Source: a virus. Taken from it: a stretch of DNA of 46,041 nt. How positions within the stretch are numbered: position 1 is the first letter of the stretch; every line of letters begins with the position of its first letter. The notes below the pieces were generated by a model that saw nothing but the letters and a program-made list of their open reading frames with translations, did not search any database and was not told the DNA's origin. Location: positions 1 through 46,041 of IMG/VR virus record IMGVR_UViG_3300046522_000183. The stretch is one strand, 5' to 3'. Below, piece after piece: positions 22,563 through 32,357 of this stretch. A program made the translations under genes and the position numbers.

Positions 22563-23464
22563 TAGAAGCCCGAGACCGCTTCGATGACGGCGGCCGACGC
22601 GAAGAAGTTCTTGTGCTTGAGCGAGAACTCGCCCAGCAGCATGGCCTTCTGGCTGTCGCCGGTCTTCGCGAGTTCCTTGCGCTCCCAGGGGCGCAGGGTC
22701 ACGTTCGTCCACATGTCGGGATCGTAGATCAGCGTGTTCTTGGCCTTGAGCCAACGGTTGATCTCGACCTTCTGCTCACCGAACGGCGAGACGTACAGGT
22801 TGACGACGTTCACGATCTTCTTGCTGTCCGAACCAGTGATGGTGCGGTAGCGACCGGCCGCCGCAGCGAAGCTCGCGAGGACCACGGAGTTCGACGGGGT
22901 CACCATGATGCGGGTCGGCTCGGCGCCGGCCACGAACGCGCTCTGCAGCGCGGTGACGAGCAGGGCCTCCGAGAGCGGGGTCGACGTGCCACCCGTGTAG
23001 GTCACGGTGGTGCTGTCGAGCTGCTGCTGGAACGACGCCAGGGTCGAGGCAACCGAGCTGGAGCCCGCGGCCTTGGACTGGGCGTTGCCGATCAGCGCAA
23101 TCTCGCGGTCACGCTTGATCGCAGCCGAGGACTTGGCCATCTGGTAGGCCATCTCGCGCTTGCGACCGTAGGTCGACACGATGTCGGCGCGGTCGGAGAC
23201 CTGCACGGCTTCGGTGAAGATCTGCGTGTAGTTGTTGCGCATCGTGGTCGGGGTGACGGTGATGAAGGAGGCGTCAGCGCCTTCGACCGCAGCGTTGGTC
23301 GCCGGAGCGCGCAGGCTGTCTTCCTGCCACTGGAACAGCGGCTGGGTCACCTTCTCGTTGCCGATGCCGTTCTGGAACGGCGTCTTGCGCGGTGAGAGGT
23401 TGGTGATGACGTCGGAAACCTGTTCCTTGACGCCAACCATCTGGTAGGTCTGAAAAGTAGCCAT
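22562..23464 (-). CDS. Major capsid protein, SU10-like (DUF5309 type)
   Basis: This 300-residue coat protein has the start QMVGVKEQVSDVITNLSPRK followed by TPFQNGIG, which matches the SU10-type capsid family. TEAVQVSDRADIVSTYGRKREMAYQ and the later IVNLYVSPFGEQKVEIN are also typical. It is not of the T7 capsid type. It assembles into the icosahedral head on the acidic scaffold encoded next to it. The ribosome site is weak (AAGAG). Confident on role, good on family. Confidence 0.88.
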   Translation of the reverse strand: MATFQTYQMVGVKEQVSDVITNLSPRKTPFQNGIGNEKVTQPLFQWQEDSLRAPATNAAVEGADASFITVTPTTMRNNYTQIFTEAVQVSDRADIVSTYGRKREMAYQMAKSSAAIKRDREIALIGNAQSKAAGSSSVASTLASFQQQLDSTTVTYTGGTSTPLSEALLVTALQSAFVAGAEPTRIMVTPSNSVVLASFAAAAGRYRTITGSDSKKIVNVVNLYVSPFGEQKVEINRWLKAKNTLIYDPDMWTNVTLRPWERKELAKTGDSQKAMLLGEFSLKHKNFFASAAVIEAVSGF

Positions 23465-23498
23465 AGTCGGAAATGTGTTCTCTTAGAAAAGTGGTTCG

Positions 23499-24560
23499 TT
23501 ACTCGTCGCCACTGAACATGGCTTCGAATGCGTTGATCGCGTCATCCTGCGAACCTGACTTGACGGCCTTTGAGGCGGCCTGTTTCACTGTCACGGTCTT
23601 GGAGCTGGAGCGCGCGGCTGGTGCTGATGCAGAGTTCTTCACAATCTTCGTCGGGGTCTTGTTGACCTTGGTGGTCTGGACCTTCGCCGCGCCACGCTTG
23701 AACTGCATGGCCATGTGGAGGATCTTGAAGGCGCCGGGATCGGTGAGGTTGTTCACCATCTCCTTGTTGAGGCCCTGCTCTGTCGCGAAGGCTCGGATGT
23801 CGTTGTAGAGCGCTTCGTTCCAACCCTTGATGTGGTGCGGGCTGTCAGGGGTGTTGATCGCCTTGAGGCACTCGCGTGCCGTCTCCTGGCGGACCTTCAG
23901 TTGATCGGCGGATACCTTCTGCATGAACCCGTCGAGTTCGTTCTTCAGGAAGGCCTCGTCTTCCAGCGCCTTCTTAGCTTCATCCTGCAGCGCTGCGAGC
24001 TGGTCGGCGGGGACGTTGGGGTCCTTCATGAGCTGGGTCCACGGCAGCTCGCGATACTGGTTCGCGCGCTCGGTCGACCGCTTCAGCATGACGTCGTAGG
24101 CAGCGATGTTTTTGGCCTGATCGGCCTCAACAGTTTTGCGAAGCTCGGCGGCCTCTTGGGACTTGCGGGTAAGAGAAGCCTCTTGACCGGCGAGACGCTT
24201 CAGGGAGCCAAGGGTGAACTCTTGTTCTTGACCGTCGACGGTGATCTTGAACTTGTGGTCATCCTTGATTTCGATGGTCGACTTGTCGTCGTCGCCTTCG
24301 TCCTCTTTGTCGTCTTCCGCGTCTTCCTGCTCGGCGTCTTCTTCGTCCTCGGATGGCTCTTCAGCGTCCTCGGTGTCGTCGTCGGCGTCGGGCTGGTCGT
24401 TCTCTTCGTCTTCGTCTTTGACCTTTTTCGATGGCTTCTTTTCAGGAGCGTCGTCATCCTCTTCAGGATCGGTCATAAATGCGTTGAGGATGTCCTCTTC
24501 AGTGTTGAGGCCCTCGGGGTGGTCGTTCAGTAAAGCACCGTCCGCTTGGATGGGTGGCAT
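23499..24560 (-). CDS. Scaffolding protein
   Basis: This 353-residue protein has an extremely acidic N-terminal third (runs of Glu and Asp, about 30-95), a coiled-coil middle (ASLTRKSQEAAELRKTVEAD), and a Ser/Lys/Ala-rich C-terminus. This is the usual make-up of scaffolds that line the procapsid and then leave. It lies directly before the capsid gene. ATG 24560. The role is well supported by place and composition. Confidence 0.82.
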   Translation of the reverse strand: MPPIQADGALLNDHPEGLNTEEDILNAFMTDPEEDDDAPEKKPSKKVKDEDEENDQPDADDDTEDAEEPSEDEEDAEQEDAEDDKEDEGDDDKSTIEIKDDHKFKITVDGQEQEFTLGSLKRLAGQEASLTRKSQEAAELRKTVEADQAKNIAAYDVMLKRSTERANQYRELPWTQLMKDPNVPADQLAALQDEAKKALEDEAFLKNELDGFMQKVSADQLKVRQETARECLKAINTPDSPHHIKGWNEALYNDIRAFATEQGLNKEMVNNLTDPGAFKILHMAMQFKRGAAKVQTTKVNKTPTKIVKNSASAPAARSSSKTVTVKQAASKAVKSGSQDDAINAFEAMFSGDE

Positions 24561-24562
24561 GG

Positions 24563-24877
24563 TCAGTTCTGTCCGTCATAAATGTCATGCACGCTCGGAT
24601 CATCAAACTGATCTAGAGCGGTGACAGCGGGTGAGTTGTCTTGGTGTTGGGGGAGCTTGTCGTAGGCTTCAGCGAATTTCTTCGCGAGGGCCAGGAAGCT
24701 CTCGAAACCTTGGTAGCTCGCGTATGTGAACTCGCGGGACTTGGTCTCGTGGGGTTGCGTGGCGAGGATGTCGGCCGCGCATTGCTGCGAGTGCATTTGC
24801 ACTAGCGCTTGGAATGCCTCAGCCCCGAGGAGTTCTTTGCAGAACCCCCCGAGAGCCGAGATAGTTTCGTCGTTCAA
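24563..24877 (-). CDS. Unknown virion-block protein (104 aa)
   Basis: It starts at TTG 24877, overlapping the preceding TGA (TTGA). The product is helical and acidic (FCKELLGAEAFQALVQMHSQ, FLALAKKFAEAYDKLP). It lies between portal and scaffold genes, where phages often keep small head-assembly helpers. No family recognised. Confidence 0.65.
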   Translation of the reverse strand: MNDETISALGGFCKELLGAEAFQALVQMHSQQCAADILATQPHETKSREFTYASYQGFESFLALAKKFAEAYDKLPQHQDNSPAVTALDQFDDPSVHDIYDGQN

Positions 24878-25446
24878 GCTGATGCTTTTCCGTGTAGGTA
24901 GGTCATCATCTTTGAGATGAGGTCCGGCCCTGTGACGCTTGAGGCAGCGCTAGGGTCGAGCAGTTGTCCCGTCATCGGATCCCGCTGCAGCAGCGCGTTG
25001 CGCATGAAGAAGCTGGTGTCCGGTTGGGCTTGTGGTGCATCCGCGGGGCGAGCCTGCGGCATGGGCACCGGAGATGCCTGAGGCGGGGCCTGCGGAGCCG
25101 CGGGTGCGGGGGCAGGCGAAGCGCCGGGCATCATCTTCGCCATGTCACCTGAGGCCCACCACGGCAGCTGCGGGGCAGACTGGGCGGGAGCAGCAGGAGC
25201 AGAGGGCGCTGCGGGAGGCGTGTCCTGATAGCCAGGGCTGATGCCGGAGATGGGCGGCGAGGGAGCGGGCGGGGCCGGGGGTCCAATTAAGCTCCCCGAG
25301 GGTCCCGCTGCGAGACGTTGTGCCCTGGCGGCTGCGTGCGCCTTTGCAAGCGCATTCATGTCACCGAGCGAGTTGTCGGGCATGCGGTCACCGAAGGGCA
25401 CGATGCCCCACGGTCCCATTGCGGATCGGATGGTGTTCCAGCTCAT
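24874..25446 (-). CDS. Pro/Ala-rich unknown protein (190 aa)
   Basis: The middle two thirds are a low-complexity Pro/Ala/Ser chain (APPAPSPPISG, PQAPPQASPVPMPQARP); the N- and C-termini look folded. ATG 25446 overlaps the portal gene's stop (ATGA). It could be a flexible linker protein of the portal or head, but no evidence fixes that. Confidence 0.65.
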   Translation of the reverse strand: MSWNTIRSAMGPWGIVPFGDRMPDNSLGDMNALAKAHAAARAQRLAAGPSGSLIGPPAPPAPSPPISGISPGYQDTPPAAPSAPAAPAQSAPQLPWWASGDMAKMMPGASPAPAPAAPQAPPQASPVPMPQARPADAPQAQPDTSFFMRNALLQRDPMTGQLLDPSAASSVTGPDLISKMMTYLHGKASA

Positions 25447-27503
25447 TGTGCTGTTGCCTTCGGCTGTGCAGCCTTGGCCGCCGCATTGCGCGCAGCGGTG
25501 CGCTCTGTGGCCGCAATCTTCTCCCGCTCGACCTGGATCTGCTCCTCACCCTGTTGGATGCGGGCGGCAGTATCGGTGTCCTGGCGGTCGTTGGTGCGGT
25601 CCATGTTGAGCGCGTCGAGGTGCAGCTGCGCAGAACTCTGCTCCAGCTTGGACTGGGTGGCAGCGTAGAGGCGATTGTCTGCAGCCTGCTTGACGCCAAT
25701 GGACTGCTTGGAGACGTCCACAGCCGCTTGCTTGATGTCCAGCTCGCGAACCTTGAGCGGATCGGGCTGAGGAGGCGGCGCGTTGGGGTCGAGGTAGGCC
25801 GAGAAGCGGTTGAAGCCCTTGAGCTTCGCGATGTCGTGAAGCATCTCGTAACGACCCTTCTGCCCGAACATGTTGCCCAGGCCTGGATCACCAGCCATCT
25901 CTTTGTAGCCCATGGTCAGCTCGTTGGCCGCCATGTCCTTCTCGCCGTAGCCCAGGTGCTGGGAGACGGTGCAGGTCGTGCGCTCGGTCCACGCTTCTGC
26001 GTCGATCTGCAGAGGAGCACCCGCGACTTGAATTACGCGCTTGTCCTTGTAGATGATGCCGAGGCGAACCACCTCAAGCATGAGGGGCACGAGGAAGTTG
26101 TTGGCGAAGTTACGCGCCATGATCTTCGACCGCTGGCCCGAAGCCTTCATCATGTTGTCCACAAGACCCTTGGAGTTCTGGGTCGAGATGGCGTCCTTGT
26201 TGAGGCCCTGGCTGAGAGCAGAGATGCCCGTGGACTTCTCGTTGTTCTCGGTGAGTGTGCCGAGTACGTTGAAGATGTACGGGTTCAGGTTGTTCGGCTG
26301 GAACGGCGTGACGCTATCAGGCCGGCGCACGTTCACGATGCCGCCGAGGCGGTTGTCGAGAAGCTCGCGCGGGTTCATCAGGCCACCATTGACCACAGCG
26401 TAACGCGGGTTGGTGGAGATGGCCGTGTGGTCGAGCACGCCGCGGAACAGCACCGTGCGGGCGTTCTGCGTGTGGATCACGCGGGCCGCGTAGTTGTGGC
26501 CGTAGAAGACGTGAGGCAGCGGCAGAGGCACGTAGGCGAGGAAGGGGGCCTTATCGACCTCCTCGGGCTTATCGAGAAGCTTGCCGCCTGCGTGTAGGAT
26601 CTTGTAGAGACGAGCGCCCTTAGAGCTGTCGATCTCCATACGCACGTAGCTCTCGTACAGGACGATGAACTCTTGCGAGGCGTCAATAGGATCGGTGTCG
26701 GCGTCGTTGCTGTGCGTCGGGTTGGTACGGGCGAGAACCTCAGGGCTGAACTGCAGCTCCTTGGCGTCGTCGACCGGCAGAGTCATCACGAGGGACTTCT
26801 TGATGCCCATCTCGATCAGCTCCGCGCGCGTCTTAGGCGTGCGGTGCCCGCAGTATTTGGCGTCGAGGATGCAAGTGGCCAGGGGCTCGATCAGAAACTC
26901 TTCGGGAGCCATTGGATCGATGCAGGTCTTGCTGACGTTCTTCTTGCGCGTGAGCGTGCCGGCGAAGGTCCCGGTTGCCGGGTCGAGGTCAGCGTCGAAG
27001 CTGTCGACGTCCTCTTGGGCAGCGAGAGCGTGGGCCTCCTCGTACTGGAGGCCTTCGAAGGTCTCCTCGGAGTAGGTGTGCTTCTTCTCCCAATACACCT
27101 TCGCCACTCCGGCACGGGCCGTGAGGCCGTCGTACATGACGCTGCTGAAGATGTTGTAGCCGGGGTTGGCGCGGAAGATGACGTAGGACGCATACTCGGT
27201 GGCAACGCGGCATAGATCGGCCGACATGTCTTGATCGGGGTCGAACTGCGCGATGTGGTCGCCGCCTGCGAACACCTCCAGCAGCTGGGACCTCATCATC
27301 TCGACGCTGTCGTAGACGTCGGAGGAGACGTAGGAGCTTGTGCCCTCGCTGGTGCGCTTGGGTAGATCGCCGTTGATGTAGCGGGTGACGCGCTCTCGCT
27401 CTCGTGAGAGGCGGCTGTCAAACCAGCTAACGCTGTTGGTCGATTTGGCAGAGACCTTGGCGATGATCTCTTCGTCCGTGAGAATAGCTGGCTTCTTCGC
27501 CAT
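25443..27503 (-). CDS. Portal protein
   Basis: This 686-residue protein is the DNA gate at the head vertex. It shows the P22-like portal pattern: FDSRLSRERERVTRYINGDLP near the start, a wing and stem region (FLAYVPLPLPHVFYGHNYAARV) and a long barrel-like charged C-terminal helix (from about 590, rich in Gln, Glu and Ala). It is beside the terminase gene. ATG 27503 follows AAGGA. Confidence 0.87.
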   Translation of the reverse strand: MAKKPAILTDEEIIAKVSAKSTNSVSWFDSRLSRERERVTRYINGDLPKRTSEGTSSYVSSDVYDSVEMMRSQLLEVFAGGDHIAQFDPDQDMSADLCRVATEYASYVIFRANPGYNIFSSVMYDGLTARAGVAKVYWEKKHTYSEETFEGLQYEEAHALAAQEDVDSFDADLDPATGTFAGTLTRKKNVSKTCIDPMAPEEFLIEPLATCILDAKYCGHRTPKTRAELIEMGIKKSLVMTLPVDDAKELQFSPEVLARTNPTHSNDADTDPIDASQEFIVLYESYVRMEIDSSKGARLYKILHAGGKLLDKPEEVDKAPFLAYVPLPLPHVFYGHNYAARVIHTQNARTVLFRGVLDHTAISTNPRYAVVNGGLMNPRELLDNRLGGIVNVRRPDSVTPFQPNNLNPYIFNVLGTLTENNEKSTGISALSQGLNKDAISTQNSKGLVDNMMKASGQRSKIMARNFANNFLVPLMLEVVRLGIIYKDKRVIQVAGAPLQIDAEAWTERTTCTVSQHLGYGEKDMAANELTMGYKEMAGDPGLGNMFGQKGRYEMLHDIAKLKGFNRFSAYLDPNAPPPQPDPLKVRELDIKQAAVDVSKQSIGVKQAADNRLYAATQSKLEQSSAQLHLDALNMDRTNDRQDTDTAARIQQGEEQIQVEREKIAATERTAARNAAAKAAQPKATAQ

Positions 27504-27509
27504 TGGTCC

Positions 27510-29177
27510 TTAAATTGCTTCGGTGTAAAATTCGTCTGTGACAGCGACTGGGCGCCACTTGCCCTCGTGAATGTAACAAGCGATAGCGAGCGCCATCACA
27601 CAGTCGTCGTGTGTGCCGGCCTCGGCTTCCATCTTGCCGTTCTCACTCACGACGAAGGTTTTCATCTCCTTCAGCGTGGTCTCGTCGTTGATTTCGATTT
27701 CACGCTCGCGGTCGAGGGCGCGGAGCTTGTCGATGATCAGTGGCTTGGAGGCTTCGCTGGTGAAGAAGCCGAGCTTGATGGTGTCGCGGTCGGCCTCCAG
27801 CGTGCCTTCCGTCTGCTCTGTGTAGAGATAGGGATAGTTGCTGTCGCGGAGCTGCACGCACGTGACCAACCCGTGGTTATTTCTTTCCGGTGCGATGGTC
27901 GCGCTGTTGTAGTGGTAGCCCAGCGTCTCAAGGATCTTCGCGAATACGTCGGGGTGACAGAGGCCACGCCATACGGCCACTTGGCGCATCTGGCTATCGA
28001 GGATCTGGGCGACACTCGGGTCCCCATCTTTCTTGCCTTTGATGCCCTGGCGCAGGCCCATGCCCACGTCGGCGCCGATCACGTAGCTCTCTTGCGGGTC
28101 GAGTGGTCGGTAGACCTTCAGCTCACCACGCGCGTGCTCTCGGAGCATACGCAGAGGCAGAGGGCGGCCGCTCTTCTCGTCGTAGGTCTCTTCCACAGCC
28201 ATGATCGTCTCGGGGGCCTTCGGTGTGCGGAGGCGCTCGGTGACGTACTCGTTGTTGAAGATCGGGCGGCCGGTCGAGAGGAAGGCCTCTTCGGCGGTCG
28301 CGGGGTATTCCTGCTTGAACAGGTCGAGCCCGTTCGTTGCCACCTTCTTGCGACGCCAATAAAGTTGGTCGTTGGAGGTGAGCCCTTTGGCTGAGAACGC
28401 TTTGATAAGGTCCTCTTCCTCTGGCGTCCGCTGGAAGTCAGCAGTTGCTTGGTCTCGGTATTCGTCGGACTCGAACCAAGCCGAGAAGAATAGCTCGTAG
28501 CCGTTCCAGTTCGTGTCGCCGGGGGTCTTATCGGCACCCTGGGCCATGTCGTAGAACTTGCCGGTCACACCTTGCGCGGTGCTCTCCAGAAAGATGAACG
28601 TGCCGGGTTCGTCGGGGATGGCCTGGACGAGGCCGTTGAAGTTGGTGTTCGCGAAGGCGACGGGCCAGAACGCGACCTCGGAGAGGTGCGCAAAGGTGAG
28701 CGTTTCACCGCGAGCAACGCCACGGCCACCAGCAGTCGCAACACGAAGTCCGCTATCCAGCTTGTCAAAGACCAGCTCGGAGCGCGAGGAATACTTCGTC
28801 GAAGGGCGTACGATGTCGGGAACGTTGTCATGGATGCGCCGATACATGTCGAACAGCGTCGTCGTGCTCTCGGCCTCGTGGGCCATGACGAGACCCTTCT
28901 GGGCCTTGCGCTGCGACAGCCACCAGTACTGGAGAGCCGAGATGACGGTGGAGAGGCCTTGCTGTCGCGCCTTGAGCACGACCATGCGGACGCGGCCGGT
29001 GTTCTGCAGCTGGGCGATGACGCGCTCGGCGAAGCGCCCCTGCACGCGATTGAGAACGAGCGGGGCAATCTTACCCTGCTTCGTTCTGATCTTGATGCAG
29101 TGCTTGGCGTAGAACGCGAAGTCATCGTAGAGCCGCTTGCGAGCCTTCTTCTGGCCCTCAGTCAGCTCGTCACTCAT
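27510..29177 (-). CDS. Terminase large subunit
   Basis: This 555-residue packaging motor and nuclease has Walker A KARQQGLST (69-77), a Walker B region ending in LSEVAF (Glu167), and an RNase H-like nuclease with VIGADVGMG (Asp370), APERNN (Glu431) and GTHDDCVMALA (Asp524/525). It pumps DNA into the head and cuts it. ATG 29177 overlaps the small subunit gene by eight bases. Confident. Confidence 0.93.
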   Translation of the reverse strand: MSDELTEGQKKARKRLYDDFAFYAKHCIKIRTKQGKIAPLVLNRVQGRFAERVIAQLQNTGRVRMVVLKARQQGLSTVISALQYWWLSQRKAQKGLVMAHEAESTTTLFDMYRRIHDNVPDIVRPSTKYSSRSELVFDKLDSGLRVATAGGRGVARGETLTFAHLSEVAFWPVAFANTNFNGLVQAIPDEPGTFIFLESTAQGVTGKFYDMAQGADKTPGDTNWNGYELFFSAWFESDEYRDQATADFQRTPEEEDLIKAFSAKGLTSNDQLYWRRKKVATNGLDLFKQEYPATAEEAFLSTGRPIFNNEYVTERLRTPKAPETIMAVEETYDEKSGRPLPLRMLREHARGELKVYRPLDPQESYVIGADVGMGLRQGIKGKKDGDPSVAQILDSQMRQVAVWRGLCHPDVFAKILETLGYHYNSATIAPERNNHGLVTCVQLRDSNYPYLYTEQTEGTLEADRDTIKLGFFTSEASKPLIIDKLRALDREREIEINDETTLKEMKTFVVSENGKMEAEAGTHDDCVMALAIACYIHEGKWRPVAVTDEFYTEAI

Positions 29178-29727
29178 CGCCGCGGATGATCTCGTCGAGG
29201 AAGTCTTCGGCCTTGTTGAGCGTCAGCTTGGACTTGCTCTCGGGCTTCGACTTCGTGAAGTTCAGGATCGTATTGATCGCCTGGATCTTGATCTTCTGGT
29301 CGCTGGGGCCCACCGCGAGCACGAATGCTTCACGCAGCGCGGCCTCGGCCTTGCCGGTGTCGCTGGCGGGCACAGACACAGTCTGCACGCCGTCATCGGT
29401 GATCACCTCAACCAACTCGTTGGGGAGTTCGCCTTGATCTTTCATGATCTGGATAAACCTGTCTGCTAGTTCGCGTGCGCGATCCCAAAGGGGCGCCACG
29501 GTTTCGCGTGTGTGACCTGTGGGGACACCTGCACGTGAGTGTTTGGTCGGATCGGACTTGTGGGAGGCTGAGAGAGCCGCGGCGTGCTGAGCGCGGAACT
29601 CAGGATCTTCCCACAGCGCTTTCATGCGCTCGGACTGATCGGGCCGCGGGCGCCGTCGCTTGTCTACTCGGCCGAAGAGGGGGACCTTCTTGTACTTCTT
29701 GGCCCCCCTCGCGGGCGTCTTTGTCAT
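29170..29727 (-). CDS. Probable terminase small subunit
   Basis: This 185-residue basic protein has a DNA-binding-like start (RRRPRPDQSERMKALWEDP), a helical middle (RARELADRFIQIMKDQ) and an acidic end. It lies directly upstream of the large subunit gene and overlaps it, the usual place of the DNA-recognition subunit. No signature is decisive. ATG 29727. Confidence 0.65.
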   Translation of the reverse strand: MTKTPARGAKKYKKVPLFGRVDKRRRPRPDQSERMKALWEDPEFRAQHAAALSASHKSDPTKHSRAGVPTGHTRETVAPLWDRARELADRFIQIMKDQGELPNELVEVITDDGVQTVSVPASDTGKAEAALREAFVLAVGPSDQKIKIQAINTILNFTKSKPESKSKLTLNKAEDFLDEIIRGDE

Positions 29728-32354
29728 TCTTTCCAGAGCTTCAGTAGTGGCGCCACGGCTTCGTGGATGGCCTTCTTGGTGTGAGGGTCCATCTTCGACG
29801 TCCAGTGGGCGAGGTGTCGCTTGACATCCGCTTGACGGCGGCTGTGATCCAGCTGCTCGTAGAGCTTCCCAATCGCCACGCTCTCAACGTCGTTTCCGGC
29901 GTCAGAGGCGTGCTGCGATAGATCGCCCAGGCGGCGCTCAAGAGTGTCGTGTCTGAACGCGACGGCCTCTTTGAACCGCTTGCGCATGGCCGGCTCGGTG
30001 CTCTGAGCCTCACGCTCCGCGATATCTGCGGTCTTCATGCCCTTGCGCCACAGCAGATCCTCGGGGATCGGCTCGTACGGCGCATCGGCCTTCGGAGCTT
30101 CTGCCTTCGGAGCTTCGGCCTTAGGCTGATCGGAGACGATCTTGGTGGCCTTCACCTTCGCGGCTGCGGCTTTAACCTTGTCGTTCTCGACCTTCGCGGC
30201 TTCCTTGGCTTTCGCCAGCTCGACCTTCGCGGCTTCCTTCTGCTTCACCTGTTCGGCTTTGGCAGCTGAGGCTTCAGCCTTCACCTTGGCACGCTCGGCC
30301 ATGGCCTGGGCGCGCTCGGTTGCGGACTGAGCACGTACCGCTTCCTTGGCAGCGGCCTTCTCGTCACGCGCGGCCTGGGCTTCTGCCTGGGCCTGCTCCC
30401 GTTCGGCGACGTCAGCGCCCGTGTATTTGCGCAGGGCGTTAGCAGCGCCCACGAGCTGTGAGGCTCGCTTGCCAACCATCGGGTTCTGCGTGACGTCGAG
30501 GGGCGCACCTTCAACGGCGGGAGACGGTAGTCTGGCGACGGCTGTGCGTGCCTGCTCCTTCTGCCGGATCTCCTGCACCGCCGCTGCGCCGCCCATAAGG
30601 TTCTTGGCAGACTTCGTGATGGAGGAGGGCAGGTTGAGCGGGTCGATCTGCGGAGCTGCAGCCGGGGCTGCGGGAGCCGCGGGAGCCTGGGGCTCGGCCG
30701 GGAGGCCTGCCTTGAGCTTCGCGTTCAGCATCGTCTGCGCCACCGGACTGATGTTCGGTAGCTGAGTGACCTGCGGTGCCGCCCAGGGCAGAGTGCCAGG
30801 TGTAATCGGCATCTGCGGCTGCGGGGGCTGCTGGCCGGCCTGAGGCACGGACTGCTGCGGGAGCGGCTTCGGGCCCCACGGTCCTTGGGCTTGCCCACCG
30901 GGAGGCGGGGGAGCAGGAGGCGCAGGGGTCTGCTGCGTGGGGATCCGAAGCTGCGTGTTGCGGTCAGCGAAGTGTTCGGCGAACGTCTTCGCCGGTGAGC
31001 GCATGCCGGTGAGATTGTCGACCATGCGTGCGGCGCCATAGGTGCCCGCAAGGGCCCCGCCGAACAGCGGGTTGCTGGTGCCGAGCAAATGCATGCCCAG
31101 CGCCGTCGCTGCCGCACCACCCGCGAGGCGGGCGGGGTTCAGCAGGAAGCCGAGGTTCTTGTCCATGACGCCGGACATGCCGCCAGCCCAGCCACGATTG
31201 CTGTGGCCGCCGCGGTCTCCAGCCATACCCGCCACATGGAGTGTGCGGGCCAGCAGCGCCGTATTTGCGCCATCAGGGGCGCCGGCAGTCTCTCTGTCGA
31301 GCCTGGAGATTTCGTCGGGGTTGACCTTCTCGCCGCGCTGGAGTGCGCTGAGTGTGTTCTTGGCCTCTTGGGACAGGCTGACCTGCCCGTCGACGTTGGA
31401 CGCGGATGCGCCCAGTTCTTTCTGGAGGTCGGCCACTACACGTTGGTGCGCGGCCTCGTCGACCTTCGCGTTACCGAGGTCGCCGTTGCCGGCCGCCTCT
31501 AGTCGCGTGGCGTAATTCTTGGAGGCCGCTTCGTTCTCGCCGACAAACTTGCGGAGGCTTGCGGATCGCGCGAGGTCACCCGCGAGCGGCGCGCCGGCTA
31601 GGGCGCCTGACGTGACGCCGCCTGTGATGGCAGCGCCGCCGAGGCGCGAGGGATCCACGGTGAGGCCCTGGTCGGTGCCGGCCGTGGTGCCGACCTGATT
31701 AGCGAGGTCTGAGGCTGCGCCACCGGCAACGCCAGAGGCTGCGGTGGTGCCGGCTCGCGTGAGGGCGTTCACTGCCGCGGAGGCGCCGGCGCCCGTGACC
31801 TTGGAGAGGCCGGGGATCAGGCGGGCTGCTGGGATCGCGCCGGCTGCAGAGGCTGCACCAGACGTGAGGTTGCCGATGACCTTGTCTGCGGTGGTCGGCG
31901 TCTCGTGGCCGTTATTGGCCGCGCGCTCCTTGATGGTGTCACCTGAGGACATGAGCCAGCCGGCGCCTGCAGCACCCGCGAGGGCCGCGGGGATCTTCCA
32001 GGCACCCGGGGCCATTGCGGAGGCGGCCTTACCGCCCATGATGGCGGTGCCAATGCTGGGGACGTTCTCAGCGAGGAGCTGGCCCCACTGGCTCGGCTTG
32101 TACGGGTCGGCCGGGACGTAGTTGGGGTCACGGTTGTCGAAGCCGTTGCCGACGCCGAAGTTCTGCTTGGCGGTCTCGGCGATGCCGTGCGCGATCTGCG
32201 CAACGCCGTGCTTGGCGCCAGCGAGGGCGCCCGAGGGCTCCTTGTCTGGCATGTTGTCGGCGATGTGGGCGACGGTAGCCTCTTGATCCTCACGCGGGAG
32301 GTCTCGGAAGCTGTCGTCAACAGTGACCTGCCTCCCGTTGATCGTGAGGTTCAT
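29724..32354 (-). CDS. Large internal virion (ejection) protein
   Basis: This 876-residue protein has a folded N-terminus, a Gly/Ala-rich membrane-interacting-like middle (about 45-250), a Pro/Gln-rich linker (about 450-560) and a long coiled coil of Ala, Lys and Glu (about 660-760). A PKAEAPKAEAPKADAP repeat and a final helical domain follow. Podoviruses carry such large proteins in the head and inject them with DNA to form a channel. It stands beside the virion lysozyme. ATG 32354. The role is inferred. Confidence 0.7.
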   Translation of the reverse strand: MNLTINGRQVTVDDSFRDLPREDQEATVAHIADNMPDKEPSGALAGAKHGVAQIAHGIAETAKQNFGVGNGFDNRDPNYVPADPYKPSQWGQLLAENVPSIGTAIMGGKAASAMAPGAWKIPAALAGAAGAGWLMSSGDTIKERAANNGHETPTTADKVIGNLTSGAASAAGAIPAARLIPGLSKVTGAGASAAVNALTRAGTTAASGVAGGAASDLANQVGTTAGTDQGLTVDPSRLGGAAITGGVTSGALAGAPLAGDLARSASLRKFVGENEAASKNYATRLEAAGNGDLGNAKVDEAAHQRVVADLQKELGASASNVDGQVSLSQEAKNTLSALQRGEKVNPDEISRLDRETAGAPDGANTALLARTLHVAGMAGDRGGHSNRGWAGGMSGVMDKNLGFLLNPARLAGGAAATALGMHLLGTSNPLFGGALAGTYGAARMVDNLTGMRSPAKTFAEHFADRNTQLRIPTQQTPAPPAPPPPGGQAQGPWGPKPLPQQSVPQAGQQPPQPQMPITPGTLPWAAPQVTQLPNISPVAQTMLNAKLKAGLPAEPQAPAAPAAPAAAPQIDPLNLPSSITKSAKNLMGGAAAVQEIRQKEQARTAVARLPSPAVEGAPLDVTQNPMVGKRASQLVGAANALRKYTGADVAEREQAQAEAQAARDEKAAAKEAVRAQSATERAQAMAERAKVKAEASAAKAEQVKQKEAAKVELAKAKEAAKVENDKVKAAAAKVKATKIVSDQPKAEAPKAEAPKADAPYEPIPEDLLWRKGMKTADIAEREAQSTEPAMRKRFKEAVAFRHDTLERRLGDLSQHASDAGNDVESVAIGKLYEQLDHSRRQADVKRHLAHWTSKMDPHTKKAIHEAVAPLLKLWKE

Positions 32355-32357
32355 GAG

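Noticed and set aside
23500-24533. Long plus-strand frames opposite the scaffold, terminase and internal protein genes
   Set aside because: They mirror acidic or Ala-rich minus-strand genes in GC-rich DNA, lack ribosome sites and do not fit the operon direction.
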